Source: Prochlorococcus sp. AG-347-K22
GTDB taxonomy: Bacteria > Cyanobacteriota > Cyanobacteriia > PCC-6307 > Cyanobiaceae
Length of the DNA: 64,000 bases
Assembly (NCBI GenBank): GCA_003281285.1
Contig: QCCJ01000002.1
Location: forward strand, 45,912-109,911
Reading direction: 5' to 3'
Shown: positions 29,173-40,541 of the stretch, piece after piece
How the letters are laid out: each line of letters begins with the position of its first letter
Position numbering within the stretch: position 1 is the first letter of the stretch
Made by a program: the position numbers and the translations under genes
The notes under the pieces: model-generated
The model's input: only the letters and a program-made list of their open reading frames with translations
The model's database searches: none
What the model was told of the DNA's origin: nothing

Positions 29173-31929
29173 TCAATTCAATAGTTCGAGTTTTTTAGTA
29201 ATTCTCTCCTTTTGCACCGAACCCTCATTTAATTTAAATCTGCATTCATCAACAATATCTTTTGGAGCCTTATCCACGAAATTTTTATTAGATAATCTCT
29301 TATTTAAATTTTCTAATTCAATAGTCACCTTTTTTAAATCCTTGGTTAACCTTTCCTTTAATGCATCTATATTTACAAAATCCTGAAAAGGTAAGTAAAC
29401 CTCTAAATCACTAATTATCCCAGAAAAAGATTTAGCAAACTCTTTTTTATCAACAGCATTAGTTTTAAAAATAAATACTTCAGAAGATTTAGTTAAAGTT
29501 TGAATATCGTCAACTAAAGTTTTTAAAAAATCAATCAATTCATCATTGTCTGAAATTAAATATACAGGACCTTTTTCTGAAGGCTTAAGGCCTAATTCAG
29601 CTCTCAAATTTCTAATCAGCCTAATAATTTCAAAGAGTTGCTGAAAGGAATTATCAAGCTTATTATCAACAAATTTATTTTCGTGAATTGGCCAATTTTG
29701 AAGAGATAATAATGTATTATCTGATTTTAGTTGCAGTACATGCCAAAGTTCCTCAGTAATGTGCGGCATAAAAGGATGAATCATTACCAAAATATCATTG
29801 AGCACTTTTATTAAAACTTTTTCAGATATTTGTCTATTTTTAGTCTCTTTATTATTGAACCTTTGTTTAGCAAATTCTACATACCAGTCACAAAAATCAT
29901 TCCATGCGAATTCATATAGAAGTTTCGCAGATTCTCCCAATTTATATTCTTTCAACAAAGCAGCGACTTTTGTATTTACCTGATTCAATTTCGATAAAAT
30001 CCACTTATCACATAACTCTAAAGAAATCTCATCACTCTCATTAAGCGAATAATTTTTGTTAGAAGTTTTATTAATTAACACAAATTTAGTTGCATTCCAT
30101 AACTTATTCGCAAAATTTCTTGAAGCTTCAACAGTTGAAGATGTATCTTTTTTCCTATCAAAATCAAGCCGGATATCTTGTCCAGCTCCTGCAACTTCTC
30201 GAATTAAAGCAAATCGTAAAGCATCAGAACCATACTTATCAATTAACAGTATTGGATCAATTCCATTACCCGAACTTTTACTCATTTTTTTATTGTTTTC
30301 ATCTCGAACTAGACCATGAATATAAACATCCTTAAAAGGAATTTTATTCGTAAAAGTATTCCCCATCATTGTCATTCTGGCCACCCAGAAGAAAATAATA
30401 TCGAAACCAGTAACAAGAACATTATTTGGATACCATTTTTTAAAATCCGGATCATTTGTATTTGGCCAACCAAGGGTTGAGAAAGGCCATAAACCACTTG
30501 AAAACCATGTATCCAAAACATCCTTATCACGAACCAATTTAATATTTAATCCAAATTTTTTATTAGCTTCAATTAAGGCATCTTCTTCATTTCTTGCAAC
30601 GATATATGGAGTATTTTGTTCTATTGAGTCTTGAGAGTCATCTAAAACATACCATGCTGGTATTTGGTGCCCCCACCACAATTGCCGACTAATACACCAA
30701 TCATTAATATTCTCTAACCAATCCTTATAAACTTTCTCCCAGCGTGGAGGAATAAACGAAGGTTTTTTTGAATCAATTTCATTAAGACATCCTTTTGATA
30801 TATCGTCCATTTTCAAAAACCATTGTGTTGACAATAAAGGTTCAATTGGCACCTTACCTCTATCAGAAAAAGGAACAGTATGTTTATAATCCTCTATCTT
30901 TGTCAAAAGGCCTAAGTTATCCAATTCTTTGATAATTTTCTTTCTAGCTTCATATCTATCTAAATTTTGAAAAATACCTGCATTAATATTTAAAGTTCCA
31001 TCTTTGTTCATTACATTAATCTGTTTTAAATTATGCCTTTTTCCTATTGCAAAATCATTTGGATCATGGGCTGGAGTAACCTTCACGCAACCCGTACCAA
31101 AATCTTTATCAACATGTGAATCAGCGATAATAGGTATTTCTCTATCAACGAAAGGGACTTTTACTTTGACACCAATAAATTCTTTATATCTATCATCATC
31201 AGGGTTAACTGCCACAGCAGTATCACCCAAAAGAGTTTCTGGTCTTGTTGTTGCAACTTCTAAGTACTTATTTAACTGTTCACCACTTTCAGAAATTAAA
31301 GGATATTTAAAATGCCATAAATGACCATTTACTTCTTGCATTTCAACTTCAAGATCACTTACGGCAGATTGAGATTCAGGGCACCAATTAACCAAATATT
31401 CGCCTCTATAAATTAAATTCTTTTTATAGAGAATATTAAAAGCCTCAATAACTGCTTCATTTAATTTTTGATCAAGAGTAAATCTTTCTCTAGTCCAGTC
31501 AACTGAATATCCTATCCTTTTTAATTGAGAAACTATTCTTCCACCACTTTGTTCTTTCCAGTTCCATGCTCTTTTAAGAAATTCATCTCTTCCAATATCC
31601 TCGCTTGTTTTGCCTTCACTTTTTAATTTTTTTTCGAGAATAGTTTGAACAGCTATTGAAGCATGATCAGTTCCTGGTAAACACAAAACATTCTTACCTA
31701 AAAGTCTTTGGAAACGTACTACAACATCTATCAAAGCCGTATTAAATGCATGCCCCATATGCAAAGATCCAGTTACATTTGGTGGCGGAATAACAACACA
31801 AAAAGGCTCCCCATCATCCTCAGGGTTAGGACTAAACGCCTTGAGACTTTCCCATTTTTCTTGCCACTTTTTCTCTACTTCAAAAGGTGAATAATTCTCT
31901 AAAGATAATTGAGCATTCATCTCTGTCAT
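29173..31929 (-). CDS. valS: Valyl-tRNA synthetase
   Basis: Charges tRNA-Val. The 918-residue class I enzyme has the HIGH-type motif as HMGH in PPPNVTGSLHMGHAF, the KMSKS loop (NKKMSKSSGNG), the CP1 editing domain (ATTRPETLLGDTAVAVNP), the anticodon domain and a C-terminal coiled-coil arm that is valine-specific. The ATG at 31929 (MTEMNAQLS) is chosen over a TTG six bases upstream. A tRNA-Val gene lies 450 bases upstream on the same strand. No T-box is seen. Confidence 0.96.
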   Translation of the reverse strand: MTEMNAQLSLENYSPFEVEKKWQEKWESLKAFSPNPEDDGEPFCVVIPPPNVTGSLHMGHAFNTALIDVVVRFQRLLGKNVLCLPGTDHASIAVQTILEKKLKSEGKTSEDIGRDEFLKRAWNWKEQSGGRIVSQLKRIGYSVDWTRERFTLDQKLNEAVIEAFNILYKKNLIYRGEYLVNWCPESQSAVSDLEVEMQEVNGHLWHFKYPLISESGEQLNKYLEVATTRPETLLGDTAVAVNPDDDRYKEFIGVKVKVPFVDREIPIIADSHVDKDFGTGCVKVTPAHDPNDFAIGKRHNLKQINVMNKDGTLNINAGIFQNLDRYEARKKIIKELDNLGLLTKIEDYKHTVPFSDRGKVPIEPLLSTQWFLKMDDISKGCLNEIDSKKPSFIPPRWEKVYKDWLENINDWCISRQLWWGHQIPAWYVLDDSQDSIEQNTPYIVARNEEDALIEANKKFGLNIKLVRDKDVLDTWFSSGLWPFSTLGWPNTNDPDFKKWYPNNVLVTGFDIIFFWVARMTMMGNTFTNKIPFKDVYIHGLVRDENNKKMSKSSGNGIDPILLIDKYGSDALRFALIREVAGAGQDIRLDFDRKKDTSSTVEASRNFANKLWNATKFVLINKTSNKNYSLNESDEISLELCDKWILSKLNQVNTKVAALLKEYKLGESAKLLYEFAWNDFCDWYVEFAKQRFNNKETKNRQISEKVLIKVLNDILVMIHPFMPHITEELWHVLQLKSDNTLLSLQNWPIHENKFVDNKLDNSFQQLFEIIRLIRNLRAELGLKPSEKGPVYLISDNDELIDFLKTLVDDIQTLTKSSEVFIFKTNAVDKKEFAKSFSGIISDLEVYLPFQDFVNIDALKERLTKDLKKVTIELENLNKRLSNKNFVDKAPKDIVDECRFKLNEGSVQKERITKKLELLN

Positions 31930-32025
31930 GTGCAAATTTTATTTCAATAAACTTTTTGTTTATTTTATCTTGAGAGCAGCCAATTAATGAAAATAATATT
32001 AGTTTGCAAAAAAGACACATCCATT

Positions 32026-32367
32026 CTACAAAAGTTTGAATCCAGAACCACAGGAACAACGTTTTGCATTTTTTGGTGTTGAAATAAGAAATCCACCGCC
32101 GCTCAAATCACCGTAATAATCTAATTTTAAATCTTTCAGTAAATTAAACTTTTTTACATCCGCGTATAAAGTTACTCCTTCAGTTCTTGAAATAGGGGAT
32201 CCATTACATATACCCGGCCTTAATTTAATATGCATCCATCCATCAGAACAATTTTTATCCTCTACCAAATCAATCGACATTTCTCCTGGAGAACCTCCAT
32301 AAGAAGCTTGCCTAGATAGTTCTGAAGCAGCGCTTTGACTGATTGAAAGATTGACGATCTCAGTCAT
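32026..32367 (-). CDS. HesB/IscA/SufA-like A-type iron-sulfur carrier
   Basis: 113 residues from ATG at 32367. Three cysteines match A-type carrier positions: Cys40 in KNCSDGW and Cys104 and Cys106 in RCSCGSGF, with the preceding GGGFLISTP strand. It would hold or pass on Fe-S clusters. The first cysteine context (NCSDGW instead of GCSG) is unusual, so a divergent branch of the family is likely. Longer in-frame starts run into the tRNA-Val gene and were rejected. Confidence 0.8.
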   Translation of the reverse strand: MTEIVNLSISQSAASELSRQASYGGSPGEMSIDLVEDKNCSDGWMHIKLRPGICNGSPISRTEGVTLYADVKKFNLLKDLKLDYYGDLSGGGFLISTPKNAKRCSCGSGFKLL

Positions 32368-32382
32368 TAGAAAAATAATAAA

Positions 32383-32454
<72 letters not shown>

Positions 32455-32552
32455 TAATAATAAATCATTCTAATAGATGAAGTTGAAAAATTTATACTAA
32501 GTATTTAAATATTTCATGATTGAGGCAAAATTTAATTAATAAAATATATCCT

Positions 32553-33407
32553 ATGTCCTCAAACAATAGATATAAATTGGAAAACAATTCCGATTTAGAG
32601 ACTATAAATAGTTTTAAAATCTTAATATCTAATATCAAAGCATTAAAAGATAAAACTTGGGGCTGCCCATGGCAGAAAATACAGTCTCATATGTCTTTGA
32701 TCCCATTTTTGTATGAAGAAAGTAATGAATTTATAGATGCGATATATGAAAAAAATGCAGATAACATATGTGAAGAGTTAGGAGATCTTTTATTACAAGT
32801 AATGCTTCATGCTGAAATCGGTTACGAAGAAAAAGAATTTGCACTAAATGATGTTATAAAAAATTTAAATAAAAAAATTATTAATAGACATCCATATATT
32901 TTTAACAAAAAAGAAAAAGTATCATTAAAAAAATCACAACAGATTTGGGGAAATATAAAAAATTTAGAAAAAGAAGCAACTCATATGAAATCTTCAATTA
33001 GTAGAAATTTAAATTTGAAAATTAAAAATTTACCCCCAACGGTTGGTACAGATAAAATCACAAATGTTGTTAAAGAACATGGTTTCAAGTGGGAAAGTAC
33101 TGATGAGATTTTTAAAAAGTTAGAAGAAGAGATAAATGAATTAAAAGAGGCAATTAAATGCAAAAATGATTCAGATATAAAAAATGAATTTGGGGATATT
33201 TACTTTACCCTTCTGAATCTTTCAAACTTTTTAAAAATAAATCCTGAGTCAGCTCTTCAAAAAACTAATATAAAATTTTTAGACAGATTTTCAATCGTCG
33301 AAGCGCATGCAGGAGATAATATGAAAAAACAAACTCCAAAAGACTTTCAACGGCTTTGGCAAATAGCCAAGCAAAAACTGGCGGGGAAAATTCCTAAAAG
33401 CAAATGA
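32553..33407 (+). CDS. mazG: Nucleoside triphosphate pyrophosphohydrolase MazG
   Basis: House-cleaning or (p)ppGpp-related nucleotide pyrophosphatase. Two tandem MazG domains are visible: the first with YEESNEFIDAI and EELGDLLLQ, preceded by GCPWQKIQSH; the second with LEEEINELKEAI and NEFGDIYF. These give the Mg-binding EExxE/ExxD pattern. The ATG at 32553 gives 284 residues; a TTG at 32520 is possible but not needed. Its last four bases overlap speE (ATGA). Marine cyanophages carry their own, shorter mazG of different origin; this is the cellular, two-domain type. Confidence 0.92.
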   Translation: MSSNNRYKLENNSDLETINSFKILISNIKALKDKTWGCPWQKIQSHMSLIPFLYEESNEFIDAIYEKNADNICEELGDLLLQVMLHAEIGYEEKEFALNDVIKNLNKKIINRHPYIFNKKEKVSLKKSQQIWGNIKNLEKEATHMKSSISRNLNLKIKNLPPTVGTDKITNVVKEHGFKWESTDEIFKKLEEEINELKEAIKCKNDSDIKNEFGDIYFTLLNLSNFLKINPESALQKTNIKFLDRFSIVEAHAGDNMKKQTPKDFQRLWQIAKQKLAGKIPKSK

Positions 33408-34255
33408 CAAATATTACAACATGGATAGATGAATATCATAAAGGCTCAAGATTCGGCCTAAATGGGAAAATTCTAATTAAAAAAACCTCAAAATATCAAG
33501 AAATTATTGTTATTGAAAATGAATATTATGGTAAAGCTTTAATGTTAGATGGTTGCTGGATGACATCATTAAAAGACGAGAAATATTATCATGAGTGTCT
33601 TGTGCATCCTGCATTAAGTAGCATTGACGAGAAGTCTAATGTACTAATTATTGGCGGTGGTGACGGTGGTACTTTAAGAGAATGCGTAAAATATTCTCAA
33701 ATATCAAAAATCGATCTAGTAGAAATTGATGAGGAGGTAATAAAAATATCTAAAAAATTTCTAAAAGAAATTGGAGGCAAAGCATGGAATGACAAAAGAT
33801 TAGAAATATATTTTGATGATGGTGTTAAATGGGTAAAAAAAACAAGAGATAATTTTTACGACGTTATATTTATAGATTGTTCAGATCCCTCAGAATTTTC
33901 AAATTTATTATTTTCAGATTCTTTTTATGAAGAATGTAAAAGAATACTTACACCAAAGGGGATATTAGCAACGCAAAGCGAATCTCCGGAATCCTTTAAA
34001 AATATTCACATAAATATTTTGAAAACCCTAAAAAATTTATTTAAAGTTTCTGAAACTATGTATTCCTTTGTGCCTATATATCCAAGCGGGATTTGGAGTT
34101 GGACATTCGCTTCTTCAGAAGATCTATATTTATCAAAGCAAAATTATGATGAAGCTCTAAAAATAGAAAAAGGATGTGAAATTTGGAATTTAAATTTTCA
34201 AAATGCAGCATTCAAAATGATGCCAAATAAAATTGTAAAAGAACTAGATTCATAA
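33404..34255 (+). CDS. speE: Spermidine synthase
   Basis: Transfers aminopropyl from decarboxylated S-adenosylmethionine to putrescine. A 283-residue protein with GGGDGGTLRE (SAM-like binding), FIDCSDPSEFSNLLFSDSFY (catalytic/product region) and LMLDGCWMTS near the N-terminus. Its start overlaps mazG by four bases and its stop is one base from speB, which makes putrescine, so the pair is a coherent polyamine unit. Confidence 0.95.
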   Translation: MTNITTWIDEYHKGSRFGLNGKILIKKTSKYQEIIVIENEYYGKALMLDGCWMTSLKDEKYYHECLVHPALSSIDEKSNVLIIGGGDGGTLRECVKYSQISKIDLVEIDEEVIKISKKFLKEIGGKAWNDKRLEIYFDDGVKWVKKTRDNFYDVIFIDCSDPSEFSNLLFSDSFYEECKRILTPKGILATQSESPESFKNIHINILKTLKNLFKVSETMYSFVPIYPSGIWSWTFASSEDLYLSKQNYDEALKIEKGCEIWNLNFQNAAFKMMPNKIVKELDS

Positions 34256-34256
34256 G

Positions 34257-35138
34257 ATGACAAAAAATTTATTTGATAACGAAAATGCAATTTATATGGG
34301 AGCAAAAAGAAGTCCTGAGAATTGCTCAATTGGTATATTTGGAGTTAATTATGACGGGACATGTTCGTTTAAACCTGGAGCAAGATTTGGTCCAGAAGCA
34401 ATAAGACAAGTCAGTACTTGTTTAGAAACATATTGTCCAAAAATAAAAAAAGACCTAGAGGATATTATGTATGTTGATTTTGGATCAATACTAATTGATA
34501 AAAATGACTCAAAGTCCGTTATTGAATCGGTTAAATCAGCAACAAATTATTTAATTAGTAAACGCCTTAGTCCTATTATGCTTGGAGGCGAACACTCTAT
34601 TACAAGAGGTGCTATTGAAGCATTAGTTAAAAAATATCCAGATTTGATATTGGTTCAACTTGATGCTCATGCAGATTTAAGAGAATCATATATAGGAAAT
34701 GAAAATAGTCATGCTTGTACTATGAAAAGATGCTTAGAAGTGTTACCTGAAAAGAAAATTTTGCAAGTAGGAATTAGAAGTGGGACTAAGGAAGAATTTG
34801 AAATTATGTATAACAACCACCAATTAGTTAACTTTTGTCCAGGCGAAAATGCACATGAGTTAAAACAAGCTCTACTACCATACGCTAAATCTCCAATCTA
34901 TTTAACAATAGATTTAGATTGGTTTGATCCCAGTTTATTAGCAGGGACGGGCACTCCAGAACCGGGAGGATTTTTTTGGAATGATTTTGAAGAAATACTG
35001 AAAACTTTAAAAGACTTTAGAATTGTGGCTTCAGATATTGTGGAATTATCTCCAGAAATTGATAAAAGCGGAGTAAGTAGCATAGTTGCAGCCAAAGTAC
35101 TAAGAAGCTTAATTTTGTCATTAGAAAATATGCAATAA
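34257..35138 (+). CDS. speB: Agmatinase (ureohydrolase family)
   Basis: Hydrolyses agmatine to putrescine and urea. The 293-residue protein has the binuclear Mn site: GGEHSIT, QLDAHADLRESY, SHAC and DLDWFDPSLLAGTGTPEPGG. The GTGTPEPGG segment fits agmatinase better than arginase. Directly after speE. Arginine decarboxylase (speA), needed to make agmatine, is not in the window. Confidence 0.92.
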   Translation: MTKNLFDNENAIYMGAKRSPENCSIGIFGVNYDGTCSFKPGARFGPEAIRQVSTCLETYCPKIKKDLEDIMYVDFGSILIDKNDSKSVIESVKSATNYLISKRLSPIMLGGEHSITRGAIEALVKKYPDLILVQLDAHADLRESYIGNENSHACTMKRCLEVLPEKKILQVGIRSGTKEEFEIMYNNHQLVNFCPGENAHELKQALLPYAKSPIYLTIDLDWFDPSLLAGTGTPEPGGFFWNDFEEILKTLKDFRIVASDIVELSPEIDKSGVSSIVAAKVLRSLILSLENMQ

Positions 35139-35188
35139 AAAATTTCTAAACTACAGTGTAAAAATACAAAATATTAACTAAATATTTC

Positions 35189-36301
35189 ATGGATTTGCTA
35201 AAAAGTCCTCTTTATTCAAAATATGTTGAATCCAATGCAAAAATAGTGGATTTTGCAGGTTGGGAAATGCCCATATCATTTTCAGGATTAATTAAAGAGC
35301 ATGAATCAGTTAGATCTTCAGCAGGATTATTTGATATTTCTCACATGGGTGTGATATCTGTTAGAGGAATCAATCCAAAGGATTATATTCAAAAACTTTT
35401 TCCTAGTAATTTATACTCCTTTTCTGAAGGTCAGGGGCTTTATACAGTAATGCTCAATGATAAAGGAGGAATAATAGATGATTTAATAATTTATGACCTT
35501 GGTATACAAGAAAATGACATATCAGAATTATTATTAATAGTTAATGCAATTAGATATGAGAAAGATTTTCAGTGGATAAAAAATAATTTAAATAAATATG
35601 AAATATCGATAACAAACTTTAAAAAAGACAAAGTACTTTTAGCACTACAAGGAAAAAACTCATTCGATTTATTTGAAGAATGGATTGAATCTTCGATCTC
35701 ACATATCCCTAACTTTGGATGCGAATATAAAATTTTTGAACATATTTCGCCTAAAGAAAAAATTTTCTTTGCAAAGACAGGATATACAGGGGAAAATGGT
35801 CTAGAAATACTTTTATCTAAAAAAGCAGCAATTAATTTATGGGATTTCTCAATTTCCAAAAAAGTTGCACCTTGTGGTTTAGGGGCTAGAGATACTCTTA
35901 GACTTGAAGCAGGCATGCATCTTTATGGTCAAGACATAAATGAAGAAACTTCTCCCTATGAAGCAGGGTTAGGCTGGCTAGTACATCTAGAAAATAATCA
36001 CGAATTCTTTGGAAGAAGATTTCTTGAAGAGCAGTCAAGATTAGGTATTCAAAAAAAGTTAGTTGGTCTCTCTATAGAAGGTAAAGCAATAGGAAGAAAA
36101 GGTTGCGCAGTTTTTAAAGGTGAAGATAATATTGGGACTATCACAAGCGGCAGTTGGTCTCCAACTAAACAACAAGCTATAGCTTTTGCATACATCAATA
36201 CTTCGCATGCCATAATAAATAATGAAGTTCAAATATTAATAAGAGGCAAAAAATTCAAAGGGGTTATAACAAAAAGAGCATTTTATAAAAAAAATTATTA
36301 A
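35189..36301 (+). CDS. gcvT: Aminomethyltransferase, glycine cleavage T protein
   Basis: Releases ammonia from the GcvH-bound aminomethyl group and makes methylene-tetrahydrofolate. 370 residues; visible are [47 protein letters not shown] and a C-terminal barrel ([21 protein letters not shown]). It lies apart from gcvP-gcvH. I looked for a glycine riboswitch upstream: the 50-base spacer is too short and holds none. Confidence 0.96.
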   Translation: MDLLKSPLYSKYVESNAKIVDFAGWEMPISFSGLIKEHESVRSSAGLFDISHMGVISVRGINPKDYIQKLFPSNLYSFSEGQGLYTVMLNDKGGIIDDLIIYDLGIQENDISELLLIVNAIRYEKDFQWIKNNLNKYEISITNFKKDKVLLALQGKNSFDLFEEWIESSISHIPNFGCEYKIFEHISPKEKIFFAKTGYTGENGLEILLSKKAAINLWDFSISKKVAPCGLGARDTLRLEAGMHLYGQDINEETSPYEAGLGWLVHLENNHEFFGRRFLEEQSRLGIQKKLVGLSIEGKAIGRKGCAVFKGEDNIGTITSGSWSPTKQQAIAFAYINTSHAIINNEVQILIRGKKFKGVITKRAFYKKNY

Positions 36302-36356
36302 CTAAATTTACCCTCAAAGAATTATTATAAGTTATTGATAAATAAATCATACTTAG

Positions 36357-38153
36357 ATGAGAAACAAAATTTGCAAAGAACTCAATAATACAGATATTGG
36401 TAAATTAGTTAATTTATGCGGATGGGTAGATAGAAGAAGAGATCATGGTGGTGTAATTTTTATTGATTTAAGAGACCATAGTGGATTCCTACAAATAACA
36501 ATTAACCCCAATGATGGTGCAGATCTATTTAAACAGGCAGAAACTCTAAGAAATGAGACAGTAATAATGGTTAGCGGAATTATTAATAAAAGGCCCAAAG
36601 ATTCCATAAATACAAATTTAAGTACTGGAGAGTTAGAGCTTAAGGTTAAAGATTTGCAAATTCTCAACCAAATAAAAAAAAACTTACCTTTTCCAGTGTC
36701 TATACATGATTATGAAAATACAAAAGAGGAACTCAGATTAAAATATAGATACCTTGATTTAAGAAGGGGAAAATTACTAGAAAATTTAAAAACAAGACAT
36801 AAGATTATTAAAGTTGCTAGAGAATTTCTTGATAATTTTGAATTTACAGAAGTAGAGACCCCACTACTTACAAAGTCAACTCCAGAGGGCGCCCGCGATT
36901 TTCTTGTTCCTGCACGTCTTTCAAATGGAGAATTTTTTGCTTTACCCCAATCCCCACAACTATTTAAACAACTTTTAATGGTTGGAGGCCTGGACAAGTA
37001 TTATCAAATCGCAAAATGTTTCCGTGATGAAGACTTAAGGGCTGATAGACAGCCAGAGTTTACTCAATTAGATATTGAGATGAGCTTTATAAGTGAAGAA
37101 GAAATAATTTCTTTTAATGAAAGTCTCATAAAAAAAATATGGAAAGAAGTCTTAAATATTAATTTTAATAATGCTTTTCCAAGAATGTCATGGCAGGCAG
37201 CAATGGATAATTACGGCACTGATAGACCAGATACTAGATATCAAATGTTGTTAAAAGATTTAGGAGGTGTATTAGGTGATATTGGATTTAATATTTTCAC
37301 TAAGGCAATTAAGTCTGGAGGTTATATAAAATCCATAACAGTCAAAGGAGGTAATTCAAGTATTAGCAACGTAAGAATTAAACCAGGAGGTGACATCTTC
37401 CAAGTAGCTCAAGATGCAGGAGCTGGCGGTTTGGCCTTTATAAGGGTCAAAGGAGATGAGCTTGAGACTATTGGGGCAATTAAAAATAATTTAAGTGAAG
37501 AGCATATAGCTGATATTTTAAAAATCACAGAAGCAAAAAATGGAGACTTAATCCTCTTAGGAGCTGGAGATAAACAAATTGTCAATCAGTCATTAGATAG
37601 GGTTAGACAATATATTGCAAGAGACTTAAATCTCATTGATAAAAGCAAATGGAATTTCTTATGGGTAACAGACTTCCCGATGTTTGAGAGAAATGAAGAG
37701 GAAAATAGATATGAAGCTTTACATCATCCTTTTTGTTCTCCAAAGAATATAAAATCTAAAGATTCTGAAAACTTGAAAAAAGCAATTGAGAGCTCCACAG
37801 CAAATGCTTATGACTTAGTTCTCAATGGATTGGAGTTAGGAGGTGGCTCTTTACGTATTCATGAAGCGAACTTACAAAGAGAAGTTCTGAAAACTGTAGG
37901 ACTTACTGATAAAGAGATTGATGAAAAATTTGGATTTTTAATAGAAGCCTTAGAAATGGGTGCTCCTCCTCATGGTGGAATAGCGTTTGGATTGGATCGT
38001 ATTACCATGCTGATCATTGGTGCAGATTCAATCAGAGAAACCATTGCTTTTCCAAAAAATCAGCAAGCAAAATGTCTTCTCACAAATGCACCTTCAAATG
38101 TGTCTGAATCACAATTAAAAGAATTAGATATTGAAATAACAATTGATGAATAA
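36357..38153 (+). CDS. aspS: Aspartyl-tRNA synthetase
   Basis: Class II synthetase of 598 residues: N-terminal OB-fold anticodon domain ([21 protein letters not shown]), motif 2 ([20 protein letters not shown]), GAD insertion domain typical of bacterial AspRS (about 290-420), and motif 3 ([14 protein letters not shown]). The length and insertion indicate the bacterial type; cyanobacteria use it, in some lineages as a non-discriminating enzyme that also makes Asp-tRNA-Asn. That specificity cannot be read here. Confidence 0.96.
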   Translation: MRNKICKELNNTDIGKLVNLCGWVDRRRDHGGVIFIDLRDHSGFLQITINPNDGADLFKQAETLRNETVIMVSGIINKRPKDSINTNLSTGELELKVKDLQILNQIKKNLPFPVSIHDYENTKEELRLKYRYLDLRRGKLLENLKTRHKIIKVAREFLDNFEFTEVETPLLTKSTPEGARDFLVPARLSNGEFFALPQSPQLFKQLLMVGGLDKYYQIAKCFRDEDLRADRQPEFTQLDIEMSFISEEEIISFNESLIKKIWKEVLNINFNNAFPRMSWQAAMDNYGTDRPDTRYQMLLKDLGGVLGDIGFNIFTKAIKSGGYIKSITVKGGNSSISNVRIKPGGDIFQVAQDAGAGGLAFIRVKGDELETIGAIKNNLSEEHIADILKITEAKNGDLILLGAGDKQIVNQSLDRVRQYIARDLNLIDKSKWNFLWVTDFPMFERNEEENRYEALHHPFCSPKNIKSKDSENLKKAIESSTANAYDLVLNGLELGGGSLRIHEANLQREVLKTVGLTDKEIDEKFGFLIEALEMGAPPHGGIAFGLDRITMLIIGADSIRETIAFPKNQQAKCLLTNAPSNVSESQLKELDIEITIDE

Positions 38154-38228
38154 GAATATATATGGATGTTCTAAAAGTTTTTTGTTTAAATAAAATATAA
38201 GGAGGATGTGCTTAATTAAAAATATTTA

Positions 38229-39839
38229 ATGTCAAAATTTGTATTTGTCACTGGAGGAGTAGTCTCTAGCATTGGTAAAGGAATTGTAGCTGCAAGCTTA
38301 GGAAGATTATTAAAGTCTAGAGGATATAGTGTTTCAATATTAAAACTAGACCCATATCTAAATGTTGATCCAGGAACAATGAGCCCTTTCCAACATGGAG
38401 AAGTATTTGTAACCGAAGATGGGGCTGAAACCGATCTAGATTTAGGTCACTATGAAAGATTTACTGATACTGCAATGACTAGGTTAAATAGTGTGACTAC
38501 GGGATCTATCTATCAAGCAGTTATCAATAAAGAAAGAAGAGGTAGTTATGAAGGTGGAACTGTGCAAGTAATACCTCATATAACGGGAGAAATAAGAGAA
38601 AGAATTCATAGAGTAGCCGCCAACAGTAATGCAGATATTATTATTACTGAAATTGGTGGAACAGTTGGTGATATTGAATCTCTACCTTTTTTAGAGGCAA
38701 TAAGAGAATTCAAAAATGATGTCAATAGGAACGATGTTGCATACATACACGTAACATTACTTCCTTACATCAAAACATCTGGCGAAATAAAAACTAAACC
38801 AACACAACACTCAGTGAAAGAATTAAGATCAATTGGAATTCAGCCAGATTTACTTGTATGCCGAAGTGATAAATCTATCAATGAAGCTCTTAAAAAGAAG
38901 CTTAGTGGTTTTTGCGGTGTCAGTATCAACTCTGTAATTGAAGCTTTAGACGCAGACAGTATTTATTCAGTACCTCTTTCTTTAAAAAAAGAAGGTTTAT
39001 GCAAAGAAACCCTGAAGTATTTAGACCTTGAAGATAAAAAATGTGATTTGAAAAATTGGGAGCAACTAATACACAACCTAAGAAATCCTGGAGCTCCAAT
39101 CAAAGTTGCTTTAGTAGGTAAATACATTGAACTTGGAGATGCATATTTATCGGTTGTTGAAGCTTTAAGACATGCATGCATTGAACAAAAGGCTTTATTA
39201 GATTTACATTGGGTAAGTGCAGAAATGATAGAAAAAAATTCATCAGAAACTTACTTAAATGGAGTTGATGCAATTGTCGTACCCGGGGGATTTGGCAATA
39301 GAGGAGTCAATGGAAAAATTTCGGCTATAAAATTCGCAAGAGAAAATAAAATTCCCTTTTTAGGTTTGTGCCTTGGTATGCAATGTGCAGTTATAGAATG
39401 GGCTAGGAATGTAGCTAATCTTCCAGATGCATCTAGTTCAGAACTAGACCCGAACACGCCCAATCCAGTGATACATTTATTACCAGAACAGGAAGATGTA
39501 GTTGATTTAGGTGGGACAATGAGACTTGGAGTTTATCCATGTAGATTGACAAAAAATACAACTGGAAAAAACTTATATGATGAGGATGTTATTTATGAGA
39601 GACATCGACATAGATACGAATTTAATAATTACTACAAACAAAGTTTTTTAGATTCTGGATACAAAATTAGTGGTACATCACCAGATGGCAGATTAGTTGA
39701 GTTAATTGAGCTAGAAAATCATCCATACTTCTTAGCATGTCAATATCATCCTGAGTTTTTATCACGACCTGGCAAACCTCATCCTTTATTTAAAGGCTTA
39801 ATAAAAGCCTCTCAAGATAAGTTGACTCAATCAAATTAA
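38229..39839 (+). CDS. pyrG: CTP synthase
   Basis: Converts UTP to CTP using glutamine. 536 residues with the N-terminal synthetase domain ([56 protein letters not shown] in three blocks) and a C-terminal class I glutaminase with the nucleophile in LGLCLGMQ and the His/Glu pair in [16 protein letters not shown]-like AAGGAGG (38199-38205) lies 24 bases upstream, too far to be its ribosome site. Confidence 0.97.
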   Translation: MSKFVFVTGGVVSSIGKGIVAASLGRLLKSRGYSVSILKLDPYLNVDPGTMSPFQHGEVFVTEDGAETDLDLGHYERFTDTAMTRLNSVTTGSIYQAVINKERRGSYEGGTVQVIPHITGEIRERIHRVAANSNADIIITEIGGTVGDIESLPFLEAIREFKNDVNRNDVAYIHVTLLPYIKTSGEIKTKPTQHSVKELRSIGIQPDLLVCRSDKSINEALKKKLSGFCGVSINSVIEALDADSIYSVPLSLKKEGLCKETLKYLDLEDKKCDLKNWEQLIHNLRNPGAPIKVALVGKYIELGDAYLSVVEALRHACIEQKALLDLHWVSAEMIEKNSSETYLNGVDAIVVPGGFGNRGVNGKISAIKFARENKIPFLGLCLGMQCAVIEWARNVANLPDASSSELDPNTPNPVIHLLPEQEDVVDLGGTMRLGVYPCRLTKNTTGKNLYDEDVIYERHRHRYEFNNYYKQSFLDSGYKISGTSPDGRLVELIELENHPYFLACQYHPEFLSRPGKPHPLFKGLIKASQDKLTQSN

Positions 39840-39857
39840 TATTCTTTATTTTTTTGA

Positions 39858-40535
39858 ATGAAAATGACAAATTTTTTACCCTTAGTCGAACAATTTCATT
39901 CATTACAAGGTGAAGGTTATCACGCTGGGAAAAGTGCTTTTTTTGTAAGATTAGCCGGATGTGAAGTTGGATGTTCGTGGTGCGATACTAAGAATTCATG
40001 GGATGAGAAAAAACACCCTTCTATATCAATTGAAAAAATAATAGATCGCATAAAAATTGCCAGAGAAAAAGGAGCATCTTTTTGCGTTATTACAGGTGGA
40101 GAACCTTTACAACATAACTTGGATAATTTTTGCAAAGCCATAAAAGAAATGACTATGGAAAAAGAACAAAACTCAATGAAGATTCATATTGAGACAAGTG
40201 GAGTTAATTCGATATCAGGAAGTTATGACTGGATTACTTTATCTCCTAAAAGACACTCACCTCCAAAAAATTATTTTTTAAAAAACTGTAATGAAATCAA
40301 AATAATCATTAATAATATAGAAGATATTGAATTTGCTATCCAAATAAAAAAAGAAACTTTAAAACAATATCAAGTCTCTAAAAGCGAAGATGGCTTAAAA
40401 AAAGAAGATAAAATTTTTTATTTACAGCCAGCATGGAACAATGCGAATGGTTTTTCTCTTGCTATTGATTTCGTAAAAAATAACCCCGATTGGAAATTGA
40501 GCCTCCAAACTCACAAATACTTAAAAATTAAATGA
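39858..40535 (+). CDS. queE: 7-carboxy-7-deazaguanine synthase
   Basis: Radical SAM ring contraction in the queuosine (preQ0) pathway. A 225-residue protein with the QueE-type cluster CEVGCSWC (Cys35, Cys39, Cys42), the N-terminal FHSLQGEGYHAG signature and GGEPL. Six bases ahead of queC, the next enzyme. A second ATG at 39864 could be the true start (two residues shorter). Confidence 0.93.
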   Translation: MKMTNFLPLVEQFHSLQGEGYHAGKSAFFVRLAGCEVGCSWCDTKNSWDEKKHPSISIEKIIDRIKIAREKGASFCVITGGEPLQHNLDNFCKAIKEMTMEKEQNSMKIHIETSGVNSISGSYDWITLSPKRHSPPKNYFLKNCNEIKIIINNIEDIEFAIQIKKETLKQYQVSKSEDGLKKEDKIFYLQPAWNNANGFSLAIDFVKNNPDWKLSLQTHKYLKIK

Positions 40536-40541
40536 AATAAT

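Noticed and set aside
30056..31890. Plus-strand ORFs inside valS
   Set aside because: Shadows of a strongly conserved gene on the other strand.
31946..31964. Hairpin AATAAAC/GTTTATT between the A-type carrier gene and valS
   Set aside because: Nearly all A/T pairs and lacks a clear T-run on the minus strand, so not credible as a terminator.
35139..35188. Glycine riboswitch before gcvT
   Set aside because: Only 50 bases are available and no aptamer-like structure is seen.
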